Below, one piece after another: positions 1-5,427 of a stretch of 9,307 bases of DNA. The stretch spans positions 1-9,307 of the forward strand of contig WFMN01000156.1 of assembly GCA_015489095.1 (NCBI GenBank), in the 5' to 3' direction. The stretch comes from Mariprofundaceae bacterium. Its GTDB lineage: Bacteria; Pseudomonadota; Zetaproteobacteria; Mariprofundales; J009. The notes below the pieces were generated by a model that had not been told where the DNA came from, did no database searches, and was given only the letters and a program-made list of their open reading frames with translations. Numbering within the stretch: position 1 is the stretch's first letter; each line of letters opens with the position of its first letter. The position numbers and the translations under genes are program-made.

Positions 1-476
1 CCACAGTTCATCAAACAGACGCAGTGATCCACGGCATGGCTAAAGTGGTGTAGCAGGTTGTGCAGGCTGCGAGGAAATCTGCGTTCAATATCTTGGACAG
101 GGATGGCGTGTCCACCATGCGATATCCGCTCAGCCACGCGCTGTTTGGAGAGCTCCACATCCGGCAAGGCGAGATAGATCAGTTCCACACGCCACCCCGC
201 TGTGCGTAATCGCTGAATCAATCGCAGATAGCTTCGTCCTGACAAGGTGGTCTCAAAGGCGAAATCTTCTTGGTGTCTGATTCGCGCCTCGATCTCTGAC
301 AAGAAGAGGCGGCTGGCTGTAATCAGCTCCCGTTCGGGGACAATGGGCGATAGCCCGGATGCGATCAGATCGGCGTTTACAAAGTTGGTGCAGCCAGCAA
401 GTTTCGGCAGATATTCCAAGGCAAATGTCGTCTTTCCAGCCCCGTTCGGCCCGGCAATGATCCAGCATGTAGGCAT
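1..476 (-). CDS. Zeta-toxin-like P-loop kinase/ATPase (COG4185 type), C-terminus beyond window
   Basis: Partial gene: 158 codons are visible from ATG at 476 and the frame is open to the left edge, so roughly the last 30-50 residues of a usual 190-200 residue family member are missing. The N-terminus shows a Walker A loop, GPNGAGKTT (residues 9-17), then [12 protein letters not shown] (33-44), [13 protein letters not shown] (72-84) and, near the visible end, an arginine-rich [14 protein letters not shown] segment. This order is typical of the zeta-toxin-like 'predicted ABC-type ATPase' family. Zeta toxins proper phosphorylate UDP-N-acetylglucosamine; for this branch the substrate is not established, so a toxin role is inference. 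It lies 24 bases behind the fusion gene on the same strand, with no clear Shine-Dalgarno and no antitoxin-like small ORF in front. Base composition is lower than next door: two 60-base lines count 52% and 55% GC, against 75% in a line of the fusion gene. This suggests acquisition by transfer. Confidence 0.85.
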   Translation of the reverse strand, partial: MPTCWIIAGPNGAGKTTFALEYLPKLAGCTNFVNADLIASGLSPIVPERELITASRLFLSEIEARIRHQEDFAFETTLSGRSYLRLIQRLRTAGWRVELIYLALPDVELSKQRVAERISHGGHAIPVQDIERRFPRSLHNLLHHFSHAVDHCVCLMNC

Positions 477-500
477 GACAATATCTGTCCGCGACAGCAG

Positions 501-1709
501 CTACGGCCTGTGGCGGATGATGGCGAATAGCGCTTTAGGCGGTGGGCCGTCGAGGGTGCCCTGGAACTGCGCCTCGCGGATTGTGGGCGGGGCGAACCCC
601 TCGGCGAAGAAGCCGCGTAGATCATCGGGCGAGAAGCGGCAGGGCGGCCCCTGTTCGCGGGTCTCCTCATGAGAGAAGCATTTGAGCAGCAGCACGCCGT
701 CCGGCTTGAGCCAGTCGCGGATGCGATTGACATAACGGTGCCGCTGCTCGGGGTCGGTGAAGCAGTGCATCACCCCGCGGTCGATGATGAGGTCGAACGC
801 ACCGGCTAGCTGCATGGTGGTGGCGTCGCCACTGCGAAAATCGATGGTGACTCCCGCCGCCTCTGCGCGCTGTTTGGCGCCATGGATCGCCGCCGGTGCC
901 ACATCGGTCGCGGTGACGCGGAAGCCCAGCTTTGCCAGCGCTACCGCCTGGGTTCCCGGCCCGCAGCCGATATCGAGCGCGTCGCCGCCGCTCAAGCCGA
1001 GCTCCGCCAGCGCATCGGCGATATCGCTATCCAGCCCGGCGTGAAACCACGGAAGCTCCTCGGCGGCGCTCTCTTCGTAGCGCGCTTGCCACCCCAGTGC
1101 CAGTGGCGGCCTCATCGCCTTCCCCCAGCGGCTGGCGTGGCTGATCTCCGCCAGCGCAAGGCGGTTGCGCGGGGCGGTCTCGATCGCTTGCAGCTCCTCG
1201 TCCAGCAAGGAGGCGTCGCCGCCATACCCCAGCGCGGTGACGCTCATGACGCGCACCGCTTCCGGTATCGCCAGCGCCGATTTCAGCGCCGTTTCGTCAA
1301 AGCCGCCCATCTGGTGGGGCTGTAGCCCCAGCGCGGTCGCCTGTAGGCAGAAGGCCATCATCGCCTGACCGCAGTCGTAGCCGCTCCAGCGGTTGGGCTT
1401 GCCGTTGTGGGCAAACTCAGGCAGGCAGCCGGCAACCACCAGCAGCGGAGCGCGCCTTGCCCACGCCTGATTCGTCGGCGCCAAGCTTTCCAGCACCGCC
1501 TGCCAGGATTCGGCGTCGCGTGCGCGGTCGGCCACCACGAACCGCCACGGCTGCGCGCCGTAGCAGGAGGGCGCCCAGCGTGCCGCCTCTAGGCAGGTGG
1601 CTAGCTGTTCCGCGCTGACCGGACGCTCGGCGTCGAAGGCGCGCGGGCTCCAGCGCTCGGCAAAGAGCCGCGCGATGGGAGCCTGCACATTGATTCGCTG
1701 CTGTGTCAT
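501..1709 (-). CDS. Nitroreductase-SAM methyltransferase fusion protein
   Basis: A 402-residue two-domain cytosolic protein. Residues 1-185 are an FMN-dependent nitroreductase-family domain: RWSPRAF (19-25), EAARWAPSCYGAQPWRF (41-57), then YDCGQAMMAFCLQATALGL (111-129) leading to HQMGGF. Residues about 205-402 are a class I SAM-dependent methyltransferase: motif I LDIGCGPGTQA (245-255), the acidic D269 at the end of the second strand, GDAT (294-297) and FDLIIDRGVMHCF (305-317). The latter resembles the thiopurine/tellurite-resistance (TPMT/TehB) type methyltransferases. Both domains appear complete with binding motifs intact. The start is supported by an AGGAGG 10 bases upstream (1725-1720). 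No stop or frameshift separates the domains. Nitroreductases reduce nitro groups, quinones or related electrophiles with NAD(P)H; the methyltransferase could modify the reduced product or detoxify a metalloid or thiol. The substrate cannot be read from the sequence. The zeta-like gene follows in the same frame. Confidence 0.92.
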   Translation of the reverse strand: MTQQRINVQAPIARLFAERWSPRAFDAERPVSAEQLATCLEAARWAPSCYGAQPWRFVVADRARDAESWQAVLESLAPTNQAWARRAPLLVVAGCLPEFAHNGKPNRWSGYDCGQAMMAFCLQATALGLQPHQMGGFDETALKSALAIPEAVRVMSVTALGYGGDASLLDEELQAIETAPRNRLALAEISHASRWGKAMRPPLALGWQARYEESAAEELPWFHAGLDSDIADALAELGLSGGDALDIGCGPGTQAVALAKLGFRVTATDVAPAAIHGAKQRAEAAGVTIDFRSGDATTMQLAGAFDLIIDRGVMHCFTDPEQRHRYVNRIRDWLKPDGVLLLKCFSHEETREQGPPCRFSPDDLRGFFAEGFAPPTIREAQFQGTLDGPPPKALFAIIRHRP

Positions 1710-1719
1710 GCTGGTTATT

Positions 1720-1725
1720 CCTCCT
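1720..1725 (-). promoter_or_regulatory. Shine-Dalgarno of the fusion gene
   Basis: AGGAGG on the minus strand, followed by AATAACCAG and the ATG at 1709. The perfect match fixes the start codon of the fusion protein. Confidence 0.8.
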
Positions 1726-1740
1726 GTTTCAATTTATTCG

Positions 1741-1828
1741 TGAGCACGGGTTCGGGGAAAGGATTCCCCTCCTACAGGCTGTAGGAGCGGTTTCCAACCG
1801 CGAATTGCCACGGACGGACTTTTTGCGC
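1741..1828 (+). repeat. Family A repeat, copy A1 (three palindromes in a row)
   Basis: The copy holds three adjacent palindromes: GGGGAA/TTCCCC (1754-1769), the near-perfect TCCTACAGgCTGTAGGA (1770-1786) and GCGGTTtccAACCGC (1787-1801). It ends in GCCACGGACGGACTTTTTGCG. It matches A2 with two substitutions and a one-base indel over about 80 bases. The architecture resembles REP/BIME-type repeats known from gammaproteobacterial intergenic DNA. It lies just upstream of the fusion gene, so it may sit in its leader or promoter region. Confidence 0.85.
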
Positions 1829-1833
1829 CGGGC

Positions 1834-1882
1834 GTCATCCATGCCGCGTGCCCATGGATTCCGGCTCGGAGGCCGGAATGAC
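1834..1882 (+). repeat. Family B hairpin element with GTCAT/ATGAC ends
   Basis: It begins GTCATCC and ends GGAATGAC, giving short inverted ends. It contains the hairpin ATTCCGGC-TCGGAG-GCCGGAAT (1858-1879). The same hairpin occurs at 3639-3660 and 3901-3922 (other orientation) and at 9283-9304. It is non-coding, and small ORFs crossing it are spurious. Confidence 0.8.
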
Positions 1883-1894
1883 AGGGGGCACCTC

Positions 1895-1923
1895 TTCTTC
1901 CGCATCTCCGCGCCTCTGCGGTG
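1895..1923 (-). repeat. Family C repeat, G-variant, degenerate copy
   Basis: Read on the minus strand this gives CACCGCAGAGGCGCGGAG followed by a decayed third unit (ATGCGGA). It matches the left end of the second composite element (3860-3886), so it belongs to the same G-rich subfamily of the CACRGAGG repeat. Confidence 0.65.
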
Positions 1924-1936
1924 AAAAATCATCAAT

Positions 1937-2020
1937 TGAGCACGGGTTCGGGGAAGGGATTCCCCTCCTACAGACTGTAGGAGCGGTTTCCAACCGCGAA
2001 TTGCCACGACGGACTTCTTG
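1937..2020 (+). repeat. Family A repeat, copy A2
   Basis: A direct repeat of A1 displaced by 196 bases. Its palindromes lie at 1950-1965, 1966-1982 (centre base A instead of G) and 1983-1997. It lies immediately downstream of the EF-hand gene (which ends at 2029) and is inverted relative to A3, on the other side of that gene. Confidence 0.87.
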
Positions 2021-2027
2021 TGAAGTC
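2012..2027. repeat. Small hairpin just after the EF-hand stop codon
   Basis: GACTTC (2012-2017), a 4-base loop and GAAGTC (2022-2027). It begins one base past the stop codon of the minus-strand EF-hand gene. There is no T-run after it on either strand, so it is not an obvious intrinsic terminator. It could block 3' exonucleases or simply be the tail of the neighbouring repeat. Confidence 0.5.
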
Positions 2028-2028
2028 G

Positions 2029-2361
2029 TCATTTCTCCCGTTTCATTTTTTCGTGAAACGCTTCGAACTCGTCGCGCGAGATGTTGCCGTCGTGGTTGGT
2101 ATCCATGGCGTCGAAATGGGCGCGGTGATCCCGCTTGTCGAGCACGCCGTCGTGGTTGACATCCATGTGGGCGAACCGTTTCTCGGCGCGCTTGGTGACG
2201 GCGGCGAGAAACTCGCGTTTGCTCACTTTGCCGTCGTGGTTGCTGTCGGCCTGTTTCAGCATGGCGTGGCGGCTGCCGTGGTGGTGTCCCATCCCCTCGG
2301 CGAGGGCGGGGGTGGTGGCGATCAGCAGCATGGCGGCAGCGGTAAGGATCTGTTTTTTCAT
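2029..2361 (-). CDS. Small secreted EF-hand calcium-binding protein
   Basis: A 110-residue protein. Residues 1-21 are a clear Sec signal peptide (basic MKK, hydrophobic core, ALA at 19-21), so the mature protein of about 89 residues is probably periplasmic or secreted. It carries three canonical 12-residue EF-hand loops at 39-50, 67-78 and 87-98, each with DxNHDG and an acidic residue at or near position 12 (E, D, E). All primary ligands are kept, so calcium binding is likely. There is also an HHH at 26-28. The start at 2361 is preferred over an in-frame ATG at 2388 because of an AAAGGAGT (2375-2368) six bases upstream and because the signal peptide begins there. Small EF-hand proteins of this shape are common in proteobacteria, with mostly unknown roles (calcium buffering or sensing). 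The gene stands alone between inverted family A repeats. No partner is evident. Confidence 0.9.
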   Translation of the reverse strand: MKKQILTAAAMLLIATTPALAEGMGHHHGSRHAMLKQADSNHDGKVSKREFLAAVTKRAEKRFAHMDVNHDGVLDKRDHRAHFDAMDTNHDGNISRDEFEAFHEKMKREK

Positions 2362-2367
2362 GGTTTT

Positions 2368-2375
2368 ACTCCTTT
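2368..2375 (-). promoter_or_regulatory. Shine-Dalgarno that decides the EF-hand start
   Basis: AAAGGAGT on the minus strand, six bases before the ATG at 2361. It lies downstream of the alternative ATG at 2388 and so rules that start out in favour of the shorter protein with a proper signal peptide. Confidence 0.8.
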
Positions 2376-2383
2376 GAGTATAT

Positions 2384-2470
2384 CGCAAAAGTCCGTCCGT
2401 GGTGATTCGCGGTCAGAGACCGCTCCTACAGTCTGTAGGAGGGGAATCCCTTCCCCGAACCCGTCCGTGG
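2384..2470 (-). repeat. Family A repeat, copy A3 (inverted)
   Basis: The reverse orientation of A1 and A2. Its palindromes are at 2409-2423 (GCGGTC-aga-GACCGC), 2424-2440 (centre base T) and 2441-2456. In the first of these both arms changed relative to A1/A2, so pairing is kept. The GGACGGACTTTTGCG tail matches A1. It lies directly upstream of the EF-hand gene and downstream of the DHH gene. Confidence 0.85.
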
Positions 2471-2479
2471 TCGCGCGAC

Positions 2480-2501
2480 GACGACCTTGTGCGAAGTCGT
2501 C
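2480..2501. repeat. Hairpin downstream of the DHH gene
   Basis: GACGAC (2480-2485) pairs with GTCGTC (2496-2501) across a 10-base loop, 42 bases past the DHH stop codon. The right half (GAAGTCGTC followed by CTCC) resembles the sequence at 2022-2030, so it may be a repeat fragment. There is no T-run, so terminator function is only a possibility. Confidence 0.4.
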
Positions 2502-2542
2502 TCCTTTGGCGATTCTAGGCTTCAGACGGGCGAGGATAGCGG

Positions 2543-3508
2543 CTAGCGCCAGAAATGGCGAAAGGTGTCGATGAAGGCCGCCAGCTCGGCCTGCGGCAGG
2601 GCGTTGATGCCGGCTGCCGCCGCCCGCCCGCCGCCGGTGGGGAAGCGGGCACAGAGGCGGTCGGCGCCCTGCTTGTTGGCAAGCGGCGCGCGCACGCTGA
2701 TGCGGTAGTTGCCGTCGGGGAGGAGAGTGGCCAGCGCGTGGGCGCGGTTCGGGTGGTGCCGCGCCAGCAGGTTGCCATAGACACCGGAGGCGCGCCGGCT
2801 CCAGTCGCAATCGGGCAGAATGATGAGGTGGCAGTGGGCGTCACTCTCTTCGGGGAGGATCTGTTGAATCCGCGCCATGTCCGCGTCGTACCCCGCTTTC
2901 AGGGTGGCGAAGGCGGGGTGGTCGGCGACGAAGCGGAGCGGGTCGTCGAAGGGGTGGATGGCGCGGTAGAGATCGGCGGGGTGGAAGTGGAGGTCGTCGG
3001 TGGTGACGCCGTAGCCGTTGTAGTTCATCAGCGTGCCGAGCTGTTGCAACTGCATTCGCTCCGCCTCCGTCAGCGTGTCACCCAGCATGCGGTTGGCGGC
3101 GTCAAACAGGTTGTCGCCGAAGGCGCCCACCGCCGCCCAGCGGGCGTGCGCACCTGCAAGGTGGCGGTTGACCAGCAGGCTGGTGCAGATGTTGGCGTCG
3201 GTGTCGATATCTGCCTGAAGGCGCGGGTGGTCGGGGATGGTTCCCGGCTGGTGGTGGTCGAAGTAGGTGATCTCCGCGCCGTCGGCGAGCAGGCGGATGA
3301 GGTCGGCGCGGTTTTTCTGCATCGAGATATCGAGCACGGTGAGGGTGGCGCCGCCGCCTGTTTCGATGCGGCCGAGCAGGTTGATATCGCGCTTGACGCC
3401 GGTGATCAGCGTGCTGGCGCGCGGGGTGTGCAGCCGCAGTTGTTGTAGGGCGCAGATGCCGTCGGCGTCGCCGTTGAAGATGTCGAAGTAGGTGATGGTG
3501 TCGCGCAT
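2543..3508 (-). CDS. DHH/DHHA1 family phosphoesterase-like protein
   Basis: A 321-residue cytosolic protein. The N-terminal DHH domain shows DIFNGDADGICA (9-20, metal-binding D14 and D16), VLDIS (58-62, D60), YFDHH (82-86) and GAFGDN (128-133, D132), a full set of the metal ligands expected in this superfamily. The C-terminus has the DHHA1-type glycine-rich GGGRAAAAGIN (292-302), which binds substrate phosphate in relatives. The superfamily includes RecJ, oligoribonuclease NrnA and cyclic-dinucleotide phosphodiesterases; close relatives are often labelled only 'DHH family' or 'acetyltransferase'. I cannot choose a substrate. No transmembrane, PAS or GGDEF part is present, so it is not GdpP-like. 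The start ATG at 3508 lacks a clear Shine-Dalgarno, but the conserved strand begins at residue 5, leaving no room for a later start. It stands alone, flanked by repeats on both sides. Confidence 0.88.
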   Translation of the reverse strand: MRDTITYFDIFNGDADGICALQQLRLHTPRASTLITGVKRDINLLGRIETGGGATLTVLDISMQKNRADLIRLLADGAEITYFDHHQPGTIPDHPRLQADIDTDANICTSLLVNRHLAGAHARWAAVGAFGDNLFDAANRMLGDTLTEAERMQLQQLGTLMNYNGYGVTTDDLHFHPADLYRAIHPFDDPLRFVADHPAFATLKAGYDADMARIQQILPEESDAHCHLIILPDCDWSRRASGVYGNLLARHHPNRAHALATLLPDGNYRISVRAPLANKQGADRLCARFPTGGGRAAAAGINALPQAELAAFIDTFRHFWR

Positions 3509-3558
3509 GGGTGGGGATGTTGACCGGTTTGCGGGATGGAATCAACGGATGCTGCTTT

Positions 3559-3586
3559 CACCACAGAGGCACGGAGGCACAGAGGG
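3559..3586 (+). repeat. Family C repeat, single copy (CACRGAGG triplet)
   Basis: CACAGAGG (3562-3569), CACGGAGG (3570-3577) and CACAGAGG (3578-3585) in tandem. It is followed 37 bases later by a second, identical triplet that forms the left end of composite element 1. It lies about 50 bases upstream of the DHH gene. Confidence 0.8.
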
Positions 3587-3597
3587 AATAGAGGTTT

Positions 3598-3766
3598 ACC
3601 ACAGAGGCACGGAGGCACAGAGGGTGAGGAGAAAGGTCATTCCGGCCTCCGAGCCGGAATCCATATGAACCACGGTGTTGGTGGATGCCGGATCAAGTCC
3701 GGCATGACGGATGGGGAGGATGACGACCCTTTTCCCTCTTACTCTGTGCCTCCGTGTCTCTGTGGT
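3598..3766. repeat. Composite nested repeat 1: family C inverted ends around a family B element
   Basis: The outer ends are a left C triplet (3600-3623) and its reverse complement (3742-3766), forming about 25-bp terminal inverted repeats with one mismatch. Inside is a 73-bp B element (3636-3708) with ends GTCATTCCGG and CCGGCATGAC. It contains two hairpins, ATTCCGGC/GCCGGAAT (3639-3660) and ATGCCGGA/TCCGGCAT (3685-3705). The overall shape is MITE-like: short, non-coding, with inverted ends. I see no clean target-site duplication. Positions 3623-3735 match 3885-3997 with a single mismatch. Confidence 0.85.
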
Positions 3767-3783
3767 AAAAGCCCTGCAGCGTT

Positions 3784-3815
3784 CCGGTGGATGCCGGCCT
3801 GCGCCGGCATGACAT
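3784..3815. repeat. Family B hairpin between the two composite elements
   Basis: ATGCCGGC (3791-3798), a four-base loop CTGC and GCCGGCAT (3803-3810), followed by GAC. This is the ATGAC end typical of family B. The left half of the element is missing or decayed. Confidence 0.65.
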
Positions 3816-3817
3816 CC

Positions 3818-3850
3818 GTACTTCGTGTCTTTGTGTCTTGGTGGTTCAAA
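3818..3850. repeat. Degenerate family C-like sequence
   Basis: The run CTTCGTGTCTTTGTGTCTTG followed by GTGGTTCAAA is the decayed reverse-complement form of the C repeat (compare CTCTGTGCCTCCGTGTCTCT at 3742-3761). A similar remnant, CTTCGAGCCTTCGTGGTTCA, follows the second composite element at about 4051-4070. Confidence 0.45.
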
Positions 3851-3859
3851 TATCTTTTC

Positions 3860-4029
3860 ACCGCAGAGGCGCGGAGGCGCGGAGGGTGAGGAGAAAGGTC
3901 ATTCCGGCCTCCGAGCCGGAATCCATATGAACCATGGTGTTGGTGGATGCCGGATCAAGTCCGGCATGACGGATGGGGAGGATGACGACCCTTTTCCTGC
4001 TTTTCTCTGTGCCTCCGTGTCTCTGTGGT
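3860..4029. repeat. Composite nested repeat 2, near-identical to element 1
   Basis: The left end is the G-variant C triplet (3862-3886). The right end (4005-4029) is identical to that of element 1. The internal hairpins lie at 3901-3922 and 3947-3967. The copy is displaced 262 bases from element 1. The 113-base interior differs at one position (C to T, in GAACCAYGGTG), whereas the left end differs at four of about 25 positions, all A to G. Confidence 0.85.
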
Positions 4030-4164
4030 AAAAAACATGTTCCTTTGTTTCTTCGAGCCTTCGTGGTTCATTATCTCGGCCAACGCGACAGTGGCGATGG
4101 TTGATTTATCGTGTGGGCATTGCCAAAGTTGTCGCGGTAGCGAATGTGATAGGAGGAGTGGAGA
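4030..4164 (+). other. Leader region of the binding-protein/kinase unit
   Basis: These 135 bases precede the sensor unit. They contain a decayed family C fragment up to about 4070 and then unique sequence. I see no convincing sigma-70 pair: TTGCCA at 4120 has only TGTGAT at 4145 beyond it, too near the ribosome-binding site. No sigma-54 site or operator palindrome was recognised. The promoter is probably here but cannot be placed. Confidence 0.4.
4151..4158 (+). promoter_or_regulatory. Shine-Dalgarno supporting a TTG start
   Basis: AGGAGGAG, six bases before TTG at 4165. There is no ATG or GTG in frame between this site and the hydrophobic signal segment, so this ribosome-binding site decides the TTG start of the UrtA-like gene. 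Confidence 0.75.
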
Positions 4165-5427
4165 TTGGGTAAATGGCTGTTATGGCTGCCGGTTTCGGTG
4201 GCGCTGTTGGTGGCGGGCTACGCCTTCTACCCGCAACCCGTCCCGCCGCCGATCAAGGTGGGGGTGCTCCATTCGCTGACCGGCACCATGGCGATCAGCG
4301 AGAAGCCGGTGATGGAGGCGACCCTGCTGGCGATCGACCAGATCAACGCCGCCGGCGGCCTGTTGGGGCGCAAGATCAAGCCGGTGGTGGCCGATGGAAA
4401 ATCCGACCCCAAGGTGTTTGCCCGCGAGGCGGAGCGGTTGATCAGCGAGGAGGGGGTGTCGGTCATCTTCGGCTGCTGGACCTCCGCCAGCCGCAAGGAG
4501 GTGAAGCCGGTGGTGGAGCGCCACCACAGCCTGCTCTTCTATCCGGTGCAGTACGAGGGGCTGGAGCAGTCGCCCAACATCGTCTATCTCGGCGCCGCCC
4601 CCAATCAGCAGATTCTCCCCGCCGTCCACTGGGCGGCAAGCAAGTGGGGCAAGCGGTTTTACCTTGTCGGTTCCGATTATGTCTTTCCCCATGCCGCCAA
4701 CTGGTTGATCGCCAAGCATCTCAAGGCGATCGGCGGCACGGTGGTTGCCGAGCGCTACCTGCCGCTGGGCAGCAAAGCGGTGGCGGCGGTGGTGGCCGAC
4801 ATCAAGCAGAGCCACCCGTCGGTGGTCTTCAACACCATCAATGGCGATTCCAATATCGCCTTTTTCCATGCCCTGCGCGTGGCGGGTATCACCGCGGATA
4901 CCATCCCGGTGGTGTCGTTCAGTGTCGGTGAACCGCAACTGGCGGCCCTGCATCACGATGGCGACGCAGTGGGGCACTATGCGGCGTGGAACTACTTTCA
5001 GACCATCGACACCCCCGAAAACCGCGCCTTTGTCGCCGCCTTTAAGCAGCGCTACGGCGCCGACCGGGTGGTGAGCGACCCGATGGAGGCGGCGTGGATC
5101 GGGGTGAAGCTGTGGGCGGATGCGGTGCGCGCGGTGCAGAGCGGTGACACCACCCTGGTGCGCCAGATTATCGACCATCAGGGGATGCGGGCGCCCGAGG
5201 GGATGGTGTCGATCGCCGAGGAGAGTCATCATGCGTGGAAAACGCCGCGCATCGCCAAGATCGCTGCCGACCGCACCTTTTCCGTGGTGTGGCAGCAGGC
5301 CGATCCGGTGCGTCCGCAGCCCTTTCCGGTGCTGACCGACAAGGCGGAGGCGACCCGTTTTCTGCAGCAGTTGTATGATGGCTGGGGCGGGCAGTGGCAG
5401 GCGCCCGCAGCAGGGGGGCGCAAGTGA
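4165..5427 (+). CDS. UrtA-type periplasmic amide/urea-binding protein (likely sensor partner)
   Basis: A 420-residue type I periplasmic binding protein of the UrtA/FmdD/AmiC branch, whose members bind urea or short-chain amides. Residues 1-22 (KWLLWLPVSVALLVAGYA core) are an export signal or membrane anchor; no lipobox cysteine is present. Family signatures: KVGVLHSLTGTMAISE (31-46), INAAGGLLGRKI (60-71), FGCWTSASRK (102-111) and LLFYPVQYEG (123-132), then GAAPNQQ, NTINGDSN, VVSFSVGE, AAWNYF and SDPMEAAWIG, and a C-terminal SHHAWK...FSVVWQ. Length is normal for UrtA. Translation starts at TTG 4165. No urtBCDE permease or ATPase genes follow. Instead the stop codon overlaps the start of a hybrid histidine kinase (GTGA), so a role in presenting a ligand to the kinase is more likely than uptake. 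That role, and urea as ligand, are inferred; transport together with remote permease genes cannot be excluded. Confidence 0.9.
   Translation: MGKWLLWLPVSVALLVAGYAFYPQPVPPPIKVGVLHSLTGTMAISEKPVMEATLLAIDQINAAGGLLGRKIKPVVADGKSDPKVFAREAERLISEEGVSVIFGCWTSASRKEVKPVVERHHSLLFYPVQYEGLEQSPNIVYLGAAPNQQILPAVHWAASKWGKRFYLVGSDYVFPHAANWLIAKHLKAIGGTVVAERYLPLGSKAVAAVVADIKQSHPSVVFNTINGDSNIAFFHALRVAGITADTIPVVSFSVGEPQLAALHHDGDAVGHYAAWNYFQTIDTPENRAFVAAFKQRYGADRVVSDPMEAAWIGVKLWADAVRAVQSGDTTLVRQIIDHQGMRAPEGMVSIAEESHHAWKTPRIAKIAADRTFSVVWQQADPVRPQPFPVLTDKAEATRFLQQLYDGWGGQWQAPAAGGRK
5413..5418 (+). promoter_or_regulatory. Ribosome-binding site for the kinase, inside the preceding gene
   Basis: GGGGGG (preceded by A) five bases before GTG at 5424. 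It favours the GTG that overlaps the stop of the binding-protein gene over the in-frame GTG at 5394, and suggests translational coupling. Confidence 0.55.

Noticed and set aside
2012..2027. Intrinsic terminator for the EF-hand gene
   Set aside because: The stem is only six pairs with no T-run on either strand; annotated as a plain hairpin instead.
1848..2159. Small plus-strand frame across the A, B and C repeats and the EF-hand gene
   Set aside because: Its content is repeat translation plus the antisense of the EF-hand gene, and it has no Shine-Dalgarno or domain.
2377..2405. TATACT on the minus strand as a -10 box for the EF-hand gene
   Set aside because: It directly abuts the Shine-Dalgarno, so the transcript would start inside it, and no -35 fits.
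2555..3448. Frame of about 297 codons antisense to the DHH gene
   Set aside because: A valine/glycine-rich translation without motifs. The minus-strand DHH gene keeps all metal ligands.
3509..3535. Possible minus-strand promoter for the DHH gene (TTGATT, 17 bases, CAACAT)
   Set aside because: The -10 half matches only three of six positions and would place the transcript start about six bases from the ATG. Too weak to annotate.
3559..4029. CRISPR array
   Set aside because: The repeats are inverted and nested, with no regular repeat-spacer alternation and no cas genes in the window.
3536..4031. Two overlapping small frames sharing a repeated peptide (GHSGLRAGIHMNHG...)
   Set aside because: They are translations of the duplicated composite repeats. 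The shared peptide reflects DNA repeats, not a protein family.
5394..5423. Upstream GTG start for the kinase
   Set aside because: It would give 30 bases more overlap with the binding-protein gene and an unstructured ten-residue extension. The GTG at 5424 has a G-rich ribosome-binding site and a GTGA overlap.
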